Position numbers and translations under genes: made by a program. DNA of 50,454 bases. Origin: Magnetospirillum sp. WYHS-4. Lineage in GTDB: Bacteria; Pseudomonadota; Alphaproteobacteria; Rhodospirillales; GLO-3. Where the stretch lies: the NCBI GenBank assembly GCA_039908345.1, contig JAMOBD010000014.1, positions 1 through 50,454 of the forward strand, in the 5' to 3' direction. The stretch's first letter is position 1. Every line of letters starts with the position of its first letter. Positions 27,958 to 35,754 of this stretch are shown piece after piece. Below the pieces are notes generated by a model that made no database searches, was not told the origin of the DNA, and saw nothing but the letters and a program-made list of their open reading frames with translations.

Positions 27958-29249
27958 GCAACGAACCCTTGAAGGTAGCGGTGGCCGGCCTGGGAACGGT
28001 CGGCGGCGGCACGGTCCGCCTGCTGCACGAGAACAAGGACATTCTGGCCGCCCGTTGCGGCCGGCCCGTCGAACTGCGCGCGGTGGCCGAACGGGACAAG
28101 ACCCGCGATCCCGGCGTCTCGCTGGACGGCATCGCCCGCTTCGACGACGCCCGTGCCCTGGTCGACCTGGACGACGTGGACGTGGTGGTCGAACTGATCG
28201 GCGGTTCCGGCGGCATCGCCAAGGAACTGTGCGAGAAGGCCATCGCCGCCGGCAAGCACGTGGTCACCGCCAACAAGGCGCTGCTCGCCCATCACGGCAA
28301 CGCCTTGGCCAAGGCTGCGGAAGCCAAGGGCGTGACGCTGGGGTTCGAGGCCGCGGTGGCGGGCGGCATCCCGATCATCAAGGCCATCCGCGAAGGCTTG
28401 GTGGCCAACCGGCTGCGCCGCGTCTACGGCATCCTGAACGGCACCTGCAACTACATCCTGACCAACATGCGGGATTCGGGGCGCGAATTCGCCGACGTGC
28501 TGAAGGAAGCCCAGACCCTGGGTTACGCGGAAGCCGATCCCAGCTTCGACGTGGATGGCATCGACACCGCCCACAAGCTGGCGATCCTGACCAGCATCGC
28601 CTTCGGTTGCGAGATCGACTTCGAGAACGTCAACATCGAAGGCATCCGCCACGTTTCGCCGCTCGACATCAAGTTCGCCGACGAACTGGGCTACCGCATC
28701 AAGCTGCTGGGCGTCACCAGCGTCACCGACGACGGCATCGAACAGCGCGTCCATCCCTGCATGGTTCCTGCCGACCGGCCGGTCGCCAAGGTGGACGGCG
28801 TGTTCAACGCCGTGGTGGCCGACGGGGACTTCGTCGATTCCACGGTCTACGTGGGACGCGGCGCGGGGGCGCGGCCGACGGCCTCGGCCGTGGTTTCCGA
28901 CATCGCCGACATCGCCCGCGGGCGCCGGGTGCCGACCTTCGGCGTACCCGCCGCCCAACTGCGCAAGGCGGCACCGTCGCCCATGGACCGCCACAAGGGC
29001 GAGTTCTACCTGCGCCTGATGGTGCTGGACCGCCCCGGAGTGTTCGCCGACGTGGCCAACATCCTGGCCCGGCACGAAGTCTCCATGGGCTCGGTGCTGC
29101 AGCACGGCCGCGCGCCTGGCGAGGCGGTGCCGGTGGTGGTCACCCTGCACGAGACCGAGGAAGCCCGTGTCCGCGCCGTGCTGGGCGAACTGGAAGCCCT
29201 GGACACCGTGGTCGAAACCCCGCGCATGATCCGCATCGAGGCCTTCTGA
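27954..29249 (+). CDS. hom: Homoserine dehydrogenase
   Basis: A 431-residue monofunctional enzyme that reduces aspartate semialdehyde to homoserine, the branch to threonine and methionine. The NAD(P)-binding motif GLGTVGGGT lies at residues 11-19. The catalytic region shows TANKALLAHHG, GILNGTCNYILT and EADPSFDVDGIDTAHKL. A C-terminal ACT domain (from about residue 350, FYLRLMVLDRPGVFADVA) suggests allosteric inhibition, by threonine in characterised relatives. No aspartokinase domain is fused. It overlaps alaC by 4 bp and is followed by glpX after 1 bp. Confidence 0.96.
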   Translation: MSNEPLKVAVAGLGTVGGGTVRLLHENKDILAARCGRPVELRAVAERDKTRDPGVSLDGIARFDDARALVDLDDVDVVVELIGGSGGIAKELCEKAIAAGKHVVTANKALLAHHGNALAKAAEAKGVTLGFEAAVAGGIPIIKAIREGLVANRLRRVYGILNGTCNYILTNMRDSGREFADVLKEAQTLGYAEADPSFDVDGIDTAHKLAILTSIAFGCEIDFENVNIEGIRHVSPLDIKFADELGYRIKLLGVTSVTDDGIEQRVHPCMVPADRPVAKVDGVFNAVVADGDFVDSTVYVGRGAGARPTASAVVSDIADIARGRRVPTFGVPAAQLRKAAPSPMDRHKGEFYLRLMVLDRPGVFADVANILARHEVSMGSVLQHGRAPGEAVPVVVTLHETEEARVRAVLGELEALDTVVETPRMIRIEAF

Positions 29250-29250
29250 C

Positions 29251-30219
29251 ATGACCACCGTCTATGCCGTCGAACGCAACCTGACCCTGGAAGCCGTCCG
29301 GGTGACGGAAGCGGCGGCCCTGGCGGCGGCGGCCCACATGGGCATGGGCGACGAGCGGGCGGCCGACCAGGGCGCCTTGTCCGCCATTCAGGAGACCCTC
29401 AAGTCGCTCAACATCGACGGCACGGTGCGCATCGGGCCGGGCGGCGACGACACGGCGTTGCCCCTGCATGTGGGCGAGAAGCTGGGCACCGGGCGCGGCC
29501 CGGCGGTGGATGTCGCCCTGATGCCGCTGGAAGGCACCTCGATCACGGCACGCGGCGGCTCGGACGCCCTGTCCTTGTTCGCGCTCGCCGAAGACGGCGG
29601 GTTCCTGCACGTGCCGGACATCTACATGGACAAGATCGCGGTTGGGCGCGGCTTACCGGCCGGGACCATCGATCTGGACGACGAACCGGGCGCCAACCTG
29701 CGCCGTTTGGCCGAAACCAAGAATGTGGACGTGGACGAACTGGTGGTCTGCATCCTGGACCGTCCGCGCCACGGCAAGCTGATCGGCCAGGTGCGCGAAT
29801 CCGGGGCCCGCATCATGCTGATTTCGGACGGCGACGTCAGCGGCGCCGTCGCCACCCTGTTGCCGGGCAGCGGCGTCGACGTCTACATGGGCATCGGCGG
29901 CGCCCGCCAGGGGGTGCTGACGGCGGCGGCGCTGGTTTCGGGCGGCGGCTGCATGCAGGCCCGCCTGGTGGTGCGCAGCGAGGAAGACCGCCGCAAGCTG
30001 CATGCCTGCGGCATCTTCGACGCGGATCGCAAGTACGGCGCCTCGGAAATGGCCTGGGGAGAAATCACCTTCGCCGCCACCGGCGTGACGCGCGGCACCA
30101 TGCTTTCGGGGGTGCGCTTCCTGCATGGGCATGCGGTGACCCATTCCCTGGTCATGCGTTCGACCACCGGCACCCTTCGCTACGTCGAGGCGCACCACAA
30201 CTTCGGCCACCAGGGCTGA
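29251..30219 (+). CDS. glpX: Class II fructose-1,6-bisphosphatase
   Basis: A 322-residue GlpX-type phosphatase acting in gluconeogenesis and, in autotrophs, the Calvin cycle. Recognised parts are AAHMGMGDERAADQGA near the N-terminus, the metal-binding GGDDTALPLHVGEKLGTG, DPLEGT-like MPLEGTSIT, YMDKIAVG and the C-terminal GIGGARQGVLTAAAL. In the usual DPLEGT motif the aspartate is replaced by Met here (ALMPLEGT), which is worth noting because that aspartate is a metal ligand in E. coli GlpX. It lies between hom and recJ with minimal spacing, so it is in the operon. Confidence 0.93.
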   Translation: MTTVYAVERNLTLEAVRVTEAAALAAAAHMGMGDERAADQGALSAIQETLKSLNIDGTVRIGPGGDDTALPLHVGEKLGTGRGPAVDVALMPLEGTSITARGGSDALSLFALAEDGGFLHVPDIYMDKIAVGRGLPAGTIDLDDEPGANLRRLAETKNVDVDELVVCILDRPRHGKLIGQVRESGARIMLISDGDVSGAVATLLPGSGVDVYMGIGGARQGVLTAAALVSGGGCMQARLVVRSEEDRRKLHACGIFDADRKYGASEMAWGEITFAATGVTRGTMLSGVRFLHGHAVTHSLVMRSTTGTLRYVEAHHNFGHQG

Positions 30220-30224
30220 AGGCC

Positions 30225-31991
30225 GTGGACACCGTCCTCGGTGTCGAGTCTTCCCTGACCGGACGACGCTGGCTGCGGCGCGACGGCGACGAGCGCATTG
30301 CGCTCGCGCTGTCCCAGCGCCTGGACGTTCCCGAGATCGTCGGCCGCGTGCTGGCCGGGCGGGGCGTCGGCCTGGACGAGGCCGAAGTCTTCCTCAATCC
30401 CACCCTCAAGGCCCTGCTGCCCGATCCCCACCGCTTCAAGGACATGAAAGCGGCCTGCGACCGCCTGGCGGCGGCGGTGACGGGCGGGGAGCGCATCCTT
30501 CTGTTCGGCGACTACGACGTGGACGGCGCCACCTCGGCGGCGCTGCTGTCCCGCTTCCTGACGGCGGTGGGCGGGAAGGTCCGGGTCTATGTCCCCGACC
30601 GCCTGAAGGAAGGCTACGGCCCCAACGCCCCGGCATTGCTGCGTCTGAAGGATGAAGGGGCATCGCTGGCGGTGACGGTGGACTGCGGCACCGGCGCCCA
30701 CGAGGCCCTGGCGGCGGCGGCGGCGGCGGGGCTGGATTGCATCGTGGTCGATCATCACGAAGCCGAGGCCAGGCTTCCCGTGGCGCTGGCGGTGGTCAAC
30801 CCCAACCGCCTGGACGAAAGCGGCTATTGCGGCGAACTGGCGGCGGTGGGCGTCGCCTTCCTGGTGGCGGTGGGCCTGAACCGCCGGCTGCGCGAGGCCG
30901 GCTGGTACAAGCGGCGCGAGGAACCGAACCTGCTGCAATGGCTGGACCTGGTGGCCCTGGGCACGGTCTGCGACGTGGTGCCGCTGAAGGGGCTCAACCG
31001 GGCCTTCGTGGCCCAGGGGCTCAAGGTGATGGCGGGGCGCGGCAATCCCGGCCTGAAGGCCCTTGCCGACGTGGCGGGCGTCGCCGAGGCGCCCGGCACC
31101 TATCACGCCGGTTTCCTGCTGGGGCCGCGCATCAACGCCGGCGGGCGGGTCGGGCAGGCGGACCTGGGGGTGCGGCTGCTGACCACCGACGACGATGCCC
31201 AGGCGGCGGAAATCGCCCGTCGCCTGGACCAGCTCAACCGCGAGCGCCAGGAGATCGAGGCCGCCGTGCTGGCCGACGCCCAGGAAAGGGTCGCGGCCGA
31301 AGGGCTGGATCGGGACCCGGTGGTGGTGGTGGGCGGCGACGGCTGGCACCCCGGCGTGGTCGGCATCGTGGCCAGCCGCCTGGCCGAGTTCCACAACCGT
31401 CCGGCCTGCGTGGTGGCGCTGGACGGGGAGGGGGGGACCGGCTCCGGCCGCTCGGTCAAGGGCATCGACCTGGGGGCGGCGGTGCTGGCGGCCCGCCATG
31501 CCGGCCTGCTGAGCCGGGGCGGCGGCCATGCCATGGCGGCCGGTTTCGCCCTTGCACGCACCAACCTGGGGCCGTTCCGGGACTTCCTGGCCGACCGGTT
31601 GGGGGCCGGACTGGCCGACCGGCCGCGCATGCCCGCGCTTTACCTGGACGGCGGCCTGACGGCGGAAGCGGCCGACGAATCCCTGATCGGCCTGCTGGAC
31701 CAGGCCGGTCCCTTCGGGGCGGGCAATCCGGAACCGCGCTTTGCGCTGGCGCGGGTGCGGCTGTCCTACGTGGCGCGAGCCGGGGAAAACCACCTGCGCT
31801 GCACCCTGGCCGGGGAACGGGGCGGCAAGCTGGCGGCCATCGCCTTCCGCGCCTTCGACGGCGACCTGGGGGCGGGCCTGATGGCCCACGACGGCGCGCC
31901 CCTGCACGTGGCCGGCCGGCTGCGCCTCAACCGCTGGCAGGGCCGCGTCGCGCCCCAGTTGCTGATCGACGACGCTGCCCCGGCGCGATAG
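30225..31991 (+). CDS. recJ: Single-strand-specific 5'-3' exonuclease RecJ
   Basis: A 588-residue DHH-family nuclease for recombination and mismatch repair. Motif I is DYDVDGATSAAL (residues 96-107) and motif III the DHH at 176-178 in VDHHEAE. The DHHA1 domain follows (GRSVKGIDLG, GGGHAMAAGF) and the C-terminal OB-fold ends the protein. It starts with GTG 5 bp after the glpX stop. About 40-70 codons of its 3' part are present again at 33038-33225, beyond a toxin-antitoxin pair; this copy is intact, so recJ should be functional. Confidence 0.95.
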   Translation: MDTVLGVESSLTGRRWLRRDGDERIALALSQRLDVPEIVGRVLAGRGVGLDEAEVFLNPTLKALLPDPHRFKDMKAACDRLAAAVTGGERILLFGDYDVDGATSAALLSRFLTAVGGKVRVYVPDRLKEGYGPNAPALLRLKDEGASLAVTVDCGTGAHEALAAAAAAGLDCIVVDHHEAEARLPVALAVVNPNRLDESGYCGELAAVGVAFLVAVGLNRRLREAGWYKRREEPNLLQWLDLVALGTVCDVVPLKGLNRAFVAQGLKVMAGRGNPGLKALADVAGVAEAPGTYHAGFLLGPRINAGGRVGQADLGVRLLTTDDDAQAAEIARRLDQLNRERQEIEAAVLADAQERVAAEGLDRDPVVVVGGDGWHPGVVGIVASRLAEFHNRPACVVALDGEGGTGSGRSVKGIDLGAAVLAARHAGLLSRGGGHAMAAGFALARTNLGPFRDFLADRLGAGLADRPRMPALYLDGGLTAEAADESLIGLLDQAGPFGAGNPEPRFALARVRLSYVARAGENHLRCTLAGERGGKLAAIAFRAFDGDLGAGLMAHDGAPLHVAGRLRLNRWQGRVAPQLLIDDAAPAR

Positions 31992-32199
31992 TCAGGGAAG
32001 GAACCGGGCGACCTGGGCTCGGTGCGTGGGTTCCTTCACCCGATTCCCCTGGCCTGTGCGCCTTTTGCGATGGCGGGGCGGAGGGGGGCGATCTATACTT
32101 GGGCCCGCGCCCGCCCGATCCAGGGGCGCGGGCCGACGGGGTGCTAGTAACACCGCCGCCGGCCCTGACCATAACTGACCCTGTAAGGAGGTAGTCATG
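31662..32199 (+). repeat. Repeat copy A: recJ 3' end plus downstream leader
   Basis: 31662-31870 (inside recJ) and 32008-32199 (after recJ) match 33038-33225 and 33226-33417 at roughly 94-95 percent by my count. Copy A holds 147 bp more, between two direct repeats GCGACCTGGG (31861 and 32008), covering the true recJ end. Copy A ends exactly at an ATG (32197-32199). Confidence 0.92.
32094..32199 (+). promoter_or_regulatory. Leader element, copy A
   Basis: TATACT (32094-32099) resembles a -10 box. A perfect 11-bp hairpin follows (32102-32112 with 32124-32134), then the ideal Shine-Dalgarno TAAGGAGG and an ATG at 32197. The ATG opens only a 10-codon ORF (32197-32229) that ends 9 bp before the antitoxin gene; it may be a leader peptide or the stump of an interrupted ORF. 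Confidence 0.55.
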
Positions 32200-32238
32200 C
32201 CCCCTGTTGTGGAAGGGCATTCGATTTAGGAGAAGATC

Positions 32239-32532
32239 ATGGGTCGCGAACAGGTCATGGCGACGTTGCGCGCCAATGAAGCGGAATTGCACCGCTTCGG
32301 GGTGGCTCATCTTTATCTCTTTGGCTCGGTAGCCAAGGAACAGGCGCGATCCGACAGCGACGTCGACCTTTTCTTCGATACCGACAATCCGCGTTTCAGC
32401 TTGATCGAGTTAGTCGATGTGCAAGAGCGCGTTAGCCATATATTGGGCGTAAAGTCGGACGTGATGACCCGCGCCAGCCTGCATCCCATGCTCCGCCCCG
32501 CCATTGAGGCCGAAGCCTTGCGCGTGTTCTGA
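32239..32532 (+). CDS. mntA: MNT-type minimal nucleotidyltransferase antitoxin
   Basis: A 97-residue minimal nucleotidyltransferase. The active site GS...DVD is clear: G29-S30 in LFGSVAKE and D41/D43 in SDSDVDLFF. In characterised HEPN/MNT modules such as Shewanella MntA-HepT, this protein neutralises the HEPN RNase by adding AMP to a tyrosine next to its active site. It starts after AGGAGAAG and ends one base before the hepT start, so the two are co-translated. The DNA is visibly less GC-rich than the flanking genes, which together with the flanking repeats points to acquisition. Confidence 0.9.
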   Translation: MGREQVMATLRANEAELHRFGVAHLYLFGSVAKEQARSDSDVDLFFDTDNPRFSLIELVDVQERVSHILGVKSDVMTRASLHPMLRPAIEAEALRVF

Positions 32533-32533
32533 C

Positions 32534-32890
32534 ATGCCGCGCAGCATACTGCTACGCTTGACCGATATAAGCGACGCCATCAAAGGCATAAACTCCGTCA
32601 TCGCCGCAGCCGACTTTGCGACCTATGCCGATTCATGGGGCATGCAGCGCGCCGTTGAGCGCGGGCTGGAAATCACATCCGAAGCCAGCCGCCACATCCC
32701 TGACGACGTCAAGGCCTTGGCATCCGAAATCCCATGGCGGCAAATTGCCGCTATCGGCAATCTATTGCGCCACGAATACCAGAAGGCAGACGCTCTGACG
32801 ACTTGGAACATCGTCAAGGAGCATTTGCCGAAGCTTCATGAGGCGACCGAGCGATTGATCGCCGAAATCGCACGGCAGGAAGGGGAATGA
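32534..32890 (+). CDS. hepT: HEPN-domain RNase toxin (HepT/DUF86)
   Basis: A 118-residue all-helical HEPN protein, the toxin partner of MntA. The active-site region is GNLLRHEYQ with H80 and Y82; Y82 is the expected AMP acceptor. The usual R-x4-H arrangement is altered: the position four residues before the Leu-Leu-Arg-His is Gly rather than Arg, while an Arg (R79) sits directly before the His. Some DUF86 relatives carry the same LRHEY pattern. HEPN toxins cut RNA or tRNA. The gene follows mntA by one base. Confidence 0.87.
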   Translation: MPRSILLRLTDISDAIKGINSVIAAADFATYADSWGMQRAVERGLEITSEASRHIPDDVKALASEIPWRQIAAIGNLLRHEYQKADALTTWNIVKEHLPKLHEATERLIAEIARQEGE

Positions 32891-33037
32891 AATCTTGGCG
32901 AATCTTTGCGTTTTTCGCGCCTTGGTGTTGAAAATCTCCCCCTGCCGGCGGCTCTTGTGAAGGGCGCGGACGGTGGCGGCCAGCGTGAAGGTGTTGGTGA
33001 GGAAGACCGGCCGCCTGCCTGTTTCCGGGTCCGCAAA

Positions 33038-33417
33038 GCGGAAGCGGCCGACGAATCCCTGATCGGCCTGCTGGGCCAGGCCGGTCCTTTCGGGGCGGGC
33101 AATCCGGAACCTCGCTTTGCGCCGGCGCGGGTGCGGCTGTCCCACGTGGCGCGGGCCGGGGAAACCTACCCTGGCCGGGGAACGGGGCGGCAAGCTGGCG
33201 GCCATCGCTTTCCGCGCCTTCGACGGCGACCTGGGCTCGGAGCGTGGGTTCCTTCACCCGATTCCCCTGGCCTGTGCGCCTTTTGCGATGGCGGGGCGGC
33301 GGGGTTCGATCTATACTTGGGCCCGCGCCCGCCCGATCCAGGGGTGCGGGCCGACGGGGTGACGCAAACACCGCCGCCGGCCCTGACCATAACTGACCTT
33401 GTAAGGAGGTAGTCATG
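33038..33417 (+). repeat. Repeat copy B: recJ fragment plus leader
   Basis: A diverged second copy of 31662-32199. It keeps about 60 codons' worth of recJ (with a 12-nt deletion near 33164) but lacks the 147 bp between the GCGACCTGGG repeats, so the recJ stop is gone. It is a pseudogene fragment. The gap 32891-33037 between hepT and copy B holds no gene I can support. Confidence 0.92.
33312..33417 (+). promoter_or_regulatory. Leader element, copy B
   Basis: Same layout as copy A: TATACT (33312-33317), hairpin (33320-33330 with 33342-33352), TAAGGAGG and ATG at 33415. The one change inside the stem (C to T) leaves a G-U pair, so the fold is kept. Confidence 0.55.
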
Positions 33418-33501
33418 GCTGTCCATGACTTTAGCCTAAGCCCCGGCTTTTCCCAAGCGCCGCCCTTTGGTGGCGCCGGATTTGGCATGGGCAGGGATTA
33501 G
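33415..33501 (+). CDS. Possible 28-residue peptide with ideal ribosome-binding site
   Basis: A 28-codon ORF (MAVHDFSLSPGF..., rich in Phe, Gly and Pro) begins right after TAAGGAGGTAGTC, one of the best Shine-Dalgarno sites in the window. It is preceded by the duplicated leader hairpin. No family is recognised. It may be a real small protein, a leader peptide, or the start of a decayed gene. Copy A diverges exactly at the ATG, suggesting this ORF was the original downstream sequence. Confidence 0.45.
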   Translation: MAVHDFSLSPGFSQAPPFGGAGFGMGRD

Positions 33502-33579
33502 GGCGGGAAAGCGGGGCGGGCCGGGTCCGCACCCAATGCCCCGGCTCGCCAGCCGCTTCCCGCCCTTTTCCCCGGCGTC

Positions 33580-34158
33580 ATGTTCCGGATTTGCGCCCTT
33601 GGCGCGGCCCTGTCGTGGGCGGTTTCCGCGCGGGCCGACATTTTGCCCGGTCCCTATCCGGCCGAAGTACTGCGCGTCGTCGACGGCGACAGCTTCCGCG
33701 CCCGGGTCCAGGTCTGGCCGGGGCTGGAAGCGGTGACCGTCGTCCGCATCGCCCACATTGACGCCCCCGAACTGGCGGGCGGTTGCGCCGAAGCCGGGCA
33801 AGCGGCCCGCGCCTTCCTGGAAAGCCGCCTGTCGGCCCCGGTCTTCCTGCTGGCGGTGCGGCCCGACAAGTACGGCGGGCGGGTGGTGGCCCAGGTGCGC
33901 CTGCCAGGCGGCGAGGACCTGGCGGACCTCATGCTTTCGGCGGGCCACGCCCGTCCCTATGCCGGCGGGCGTCGCGCGGCCTGTCCGCGAAGCGCCGGGG
34001 ATCGATGTTCCAGGCCTCGCCGGCTTCTGGTAGAATTCCCGCCATGCGTCTCGCGATCCTCGCCATTCCTCTTCTGCTCTGGGGCGACAAGGAGCCGGTC
34101 GATCCGAACGATATCTTTGCGATCAACACGCAGATACTGCTGGATTGCGCCCGCATGA
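33580..34158 (+). CDS. Exported staphylococcal-nuclease-like protein with doubtful C-terminus
   Basis: A signal peptide (residues 1-19, ending ARA) precedes an SNase (thermonuclease) fold: RVVDGDSFRARV, the active-site strand VVRIAHIDAPE, and DKYGGRVVAQVRL, with homology ending near LSAGHARPYAGGRR (about residue 130). It would be a Ca-dependent nuclease outside the cytoplasm. The last 60 residues are Arg/Ser/Cys-rich, unlike the family, and overlap the next gene in another frame. In the +1 frame the sequence ends at a TAG at 34033, just before that gene. A small frameshift near 33970 may therefore have removed the original end. Confidence 0.75.
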   Translation: MFRICALGAALSWAVSARADILPGPYPAEVLRVVDGDSFRARVQVWPGLEAVTVVRIAHIDAPELAGGCAEAGQAARAFLESRLSAPVFLLAVRPDKYGGRVVAQVRLPGGEDLADLMLSAGHARPYAGGRRAACPRSAGDRCSRPRRLLVEFPPCVSRSSPFLFCSGATRSRSIRTISLRSTRRYCWIAPA

Positions 34159-34337
34159 CGGCATCCCCGGAACAACGCCGCCGCATGCCCCATGCCGCGA
34201 CATTCGAAATGGTTTGCATGTACGTCCTGGCATCCACCTCGGAACCGTCTGGTCATCCTATTTGCCAAGAATTATACGCCACCGTTGGCGCTCTTGCTGT
34301 TTCAAGAACTCCTGTTTCTTTCGGTACTCCTCGATAA
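34044..34337 (+). CDS. Small hypothetical exported protein
   Basis: A 97-residue ORF starting MRLAILAIPLLLWG, a short hydrophobic N-terminus that could be a signal sequence, followed by a hydrophilic region with three cysteines (near 36, 59 and 74). No family is recognised. It overlaps the end of the nuclease ORF in another frame and the convergent gene by 80 bp, so its true extent is uncertain. Confidence 0.5.
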   Translation: MRLAILAIPLLLWGDKEPVDPNDIFAINTQILLDCARMTASPEQRRRMPHAATFEMVCMYVLASTSEPSGHPICQELYATVGALAVSRTPVSFGTPR

Positions 34338-34758
34338 CTTCGGAACGACTCTTGTCGTGTTTCCCCATCATCGACCGGACCTGTTCCTCCGTCAGCCCCG
34401 GCGGCAGGGGTTCGGGACCGGTGGGGCGGAGGGGGATGTGGCCGGTCCCGGAATCGGCGCCGCCCTGCCAACCCTTGGTCTCGGCGGCCTGGACGGCGCC
34501 ATCCTCGGCCAGGCGCTCGTTGAGTTTTCGCACCGTCTCGCCGCCCGGCAGCATGAGGCCGTCGACCGTCAGGCCGTGGCCGGCCTGAAAGTCGCGGACA
34601 CCTTCGAAGAGCGGTTCGTCGGGCATGTCGGTGAGGCCGTAGCCCGGCATGCGATAGAAGCCGAGCCGGCCGAGCCCGCGCTTGACGTTGAGCACGTCCT
34701 CGGGATCGGCGGTGGAGTGGTATTCGAGGGGGCGGTTCAGATCGAAAGGGTTCCGCAT
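34258..34758 (-). CDS. Peptidoglycan-binding-like (PGBD) protein
   Basis: A 166-residue protein without signal peptide. Residues 15-85 resemble a PG_binding_1 domain: DVLNVKRGLGRLGFY, LFEGVRDFQAGHGLTVDG and GGETVRKLNERL. The C-terminal third is a Pro-rich linker and a charged helix. The ATG at 34758 is preferred over one 7 codons upstream because AAGGA lies 9 nt before it. Similar domains occur in cell-wall enzymes and phage tail or lysis proteins. Function is unknown. Confidence 0.68.
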   Translation of the reverse strand: MRNPFDLNRPLEYHSTADPEDVLNVKRGLGRLGFYRMPGYGLTDMPDEPLFEGVRDFQAGHGLTVDGLMLPGGETVRKLNERLAEDGAVQAAETKGWQGGADSGTGHIPLRPTGPEPLPPGLTEEQVRSMMGKHDKSRSEVIEEYRKKQEFLKQQERQRWRIILGK

Positions 34759-34833
34759 GGAAGAAGGTCCTTGTTCCATCGGCAGGGGACGATCACCTGA
34801 CCAACATGAGAACATTATAGCTATTGCAGCGGG

Positions 34834-34880
34834 ATATCAACGATGTAATCTCTATATGTTCCTTGTGTCGCTGTTGATAT
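34834..34880. repeat. Inverted repeat upstream of the PGBD-like gene
   Basis: ATATCAAC (34834-34841) and GTTGATAT (34873-34880) form an 8-bp inverted repeat with a 31-nt spacer. It lies in the 254-bp AT-richer gap between the PGBD-like gene and the SDR gene and may be regulatory. Confidence 0.3.
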
Positions 34881-35012
34881 AGGAAATATCTAGGGATCGC
34901 GGCGCCTGGAGGCCCGTATCCGTCCGCCTGGTTCCCGAAGCAAGGAATGGCGAACCGCCATCCTGGCGTGCTCTTGATGACTTCCGGGGTCGGGCGGGGT
35001 AGTCTTCCCGCC

Positions 35013-35753
35013 ATGGGAGAAGATCGCAGGACCGTCGTCGTCACCGGAGCCAGCCGCGGCATTGGCCATGCCACGGCCAAGCTGTTCCTGGACCGGGGCT
35101 GGCGGATCGTCACCTGTGCCCGCGCCGAGGTGCCGCCCGAATGCCGGCGCGATCCCAACTGGTGCCGCCACATTCCCACCGACCTGGGCGACGCCGACAG
35201 CTTGGCGTCCTTCGTCGACCAAGCCCTGGAAGCCCTGGACGGCGGGCCTCTGCATGCCCTGGTCAACAACGCCGGCATGTCGCCCAAGAGCCCCTTCAAG
35301 GAAAGGCTGGGCTGCCTGAACGGCGATCTGGCGGCCTGGCGGGCGGTTTTCGAACTGAATTTCTATGCGCCTTTGAAATTGGCCCGCGGTTTCGCCTCCG
35401 CCCTGCACAAGGGCAAGGGGGCGATCGTCAACGTCACCTCGATCGCCGGCCATGCCATCCATCCTTTCGCCGGCTCGGCCTATTCCATCTCCAAGGCAGC
35501 CTTGTCGGCGCTGACCCGGGAGATGGCCAACGAGTTCGCCGCCCTGGGCGTGCGGGTCAACGCCGTGGCGCCCGGCGAGATCGAGACCAGCATGATCCAG
35601 CCCGAGTACGAGATGCTGATCCCCCGCATTCCCTTGGAGCGCATGGGGACTCCGGAAGACGTGGCGAAATCGATCCACTTCCTTTGCGCCGAGGATTCCG
35701 GCTATGTGACCGGCACCGAACTCTGGGTGTCCGGCGGGCAGCATTTGTTCTGA
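35013..35753 (+). CDS. Short-chain dehydrogenase/reductase
   Basis: A 246-residue classical SDR. It shows the cofactor motif TGASRGIGHA (near residues 11-20), NNAG, the catalytic Ser in VTSIAG, YSISK (Tyr and Lys) and the C-terminal GYVTGTELWVSGG. It is likely an NAD(P)-dependent oxidoreductase in the cytoplasm, of the FabG-like type; substrate unknown. The giant glycosyltransferase gene follows after 1 bp, so its substrate could be a sugar or lipid of the same pathway (inference). The ATG at 35013 directly precedes the Rossmann fold. Confidence 0.88.
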   Translation: MGEDRRTVVVTGASRGIGHATAKLFLDRGWRIVTCARAEVPPECRRDPNWCRHIPTDLGDADSLASFVDQALEALDGGPLHALVNNAGMSPKSPFKERLGCLNGDLAAWRAVFELNFYAPLKLARGFASALHKGKGAIVNVTSIAGHAIHPFAGSAYSISKAALSALTREMANEFAALGVRVNAVAPGEIETSMIQPEYEMLIPRIPLERMGTPEDVAKSIHFLCAEDSGYVTGTELWVSGGQHLF

Positions 35754-35754
35754 C

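Noticed and set aside
33300-33320. GGTTCGA resembling a tRNA T-loop
   Set aside because: Copy A lacks it at the same place and no acceptor or anticodon stems can be drawn.
32906-33412. 168-codon ORF spanning copy B
   Set aside because: It reads recJ in frame for only part of its length, then goes out of frame; it is a remnant, not a gene.
31992-33414. Transposon or integron cassette around mntA-hepT
   Set aside because: No transposase, integrase, terminal inverted repeats or attC-like site was seen; only the recJ-tail duplication supports mobility.
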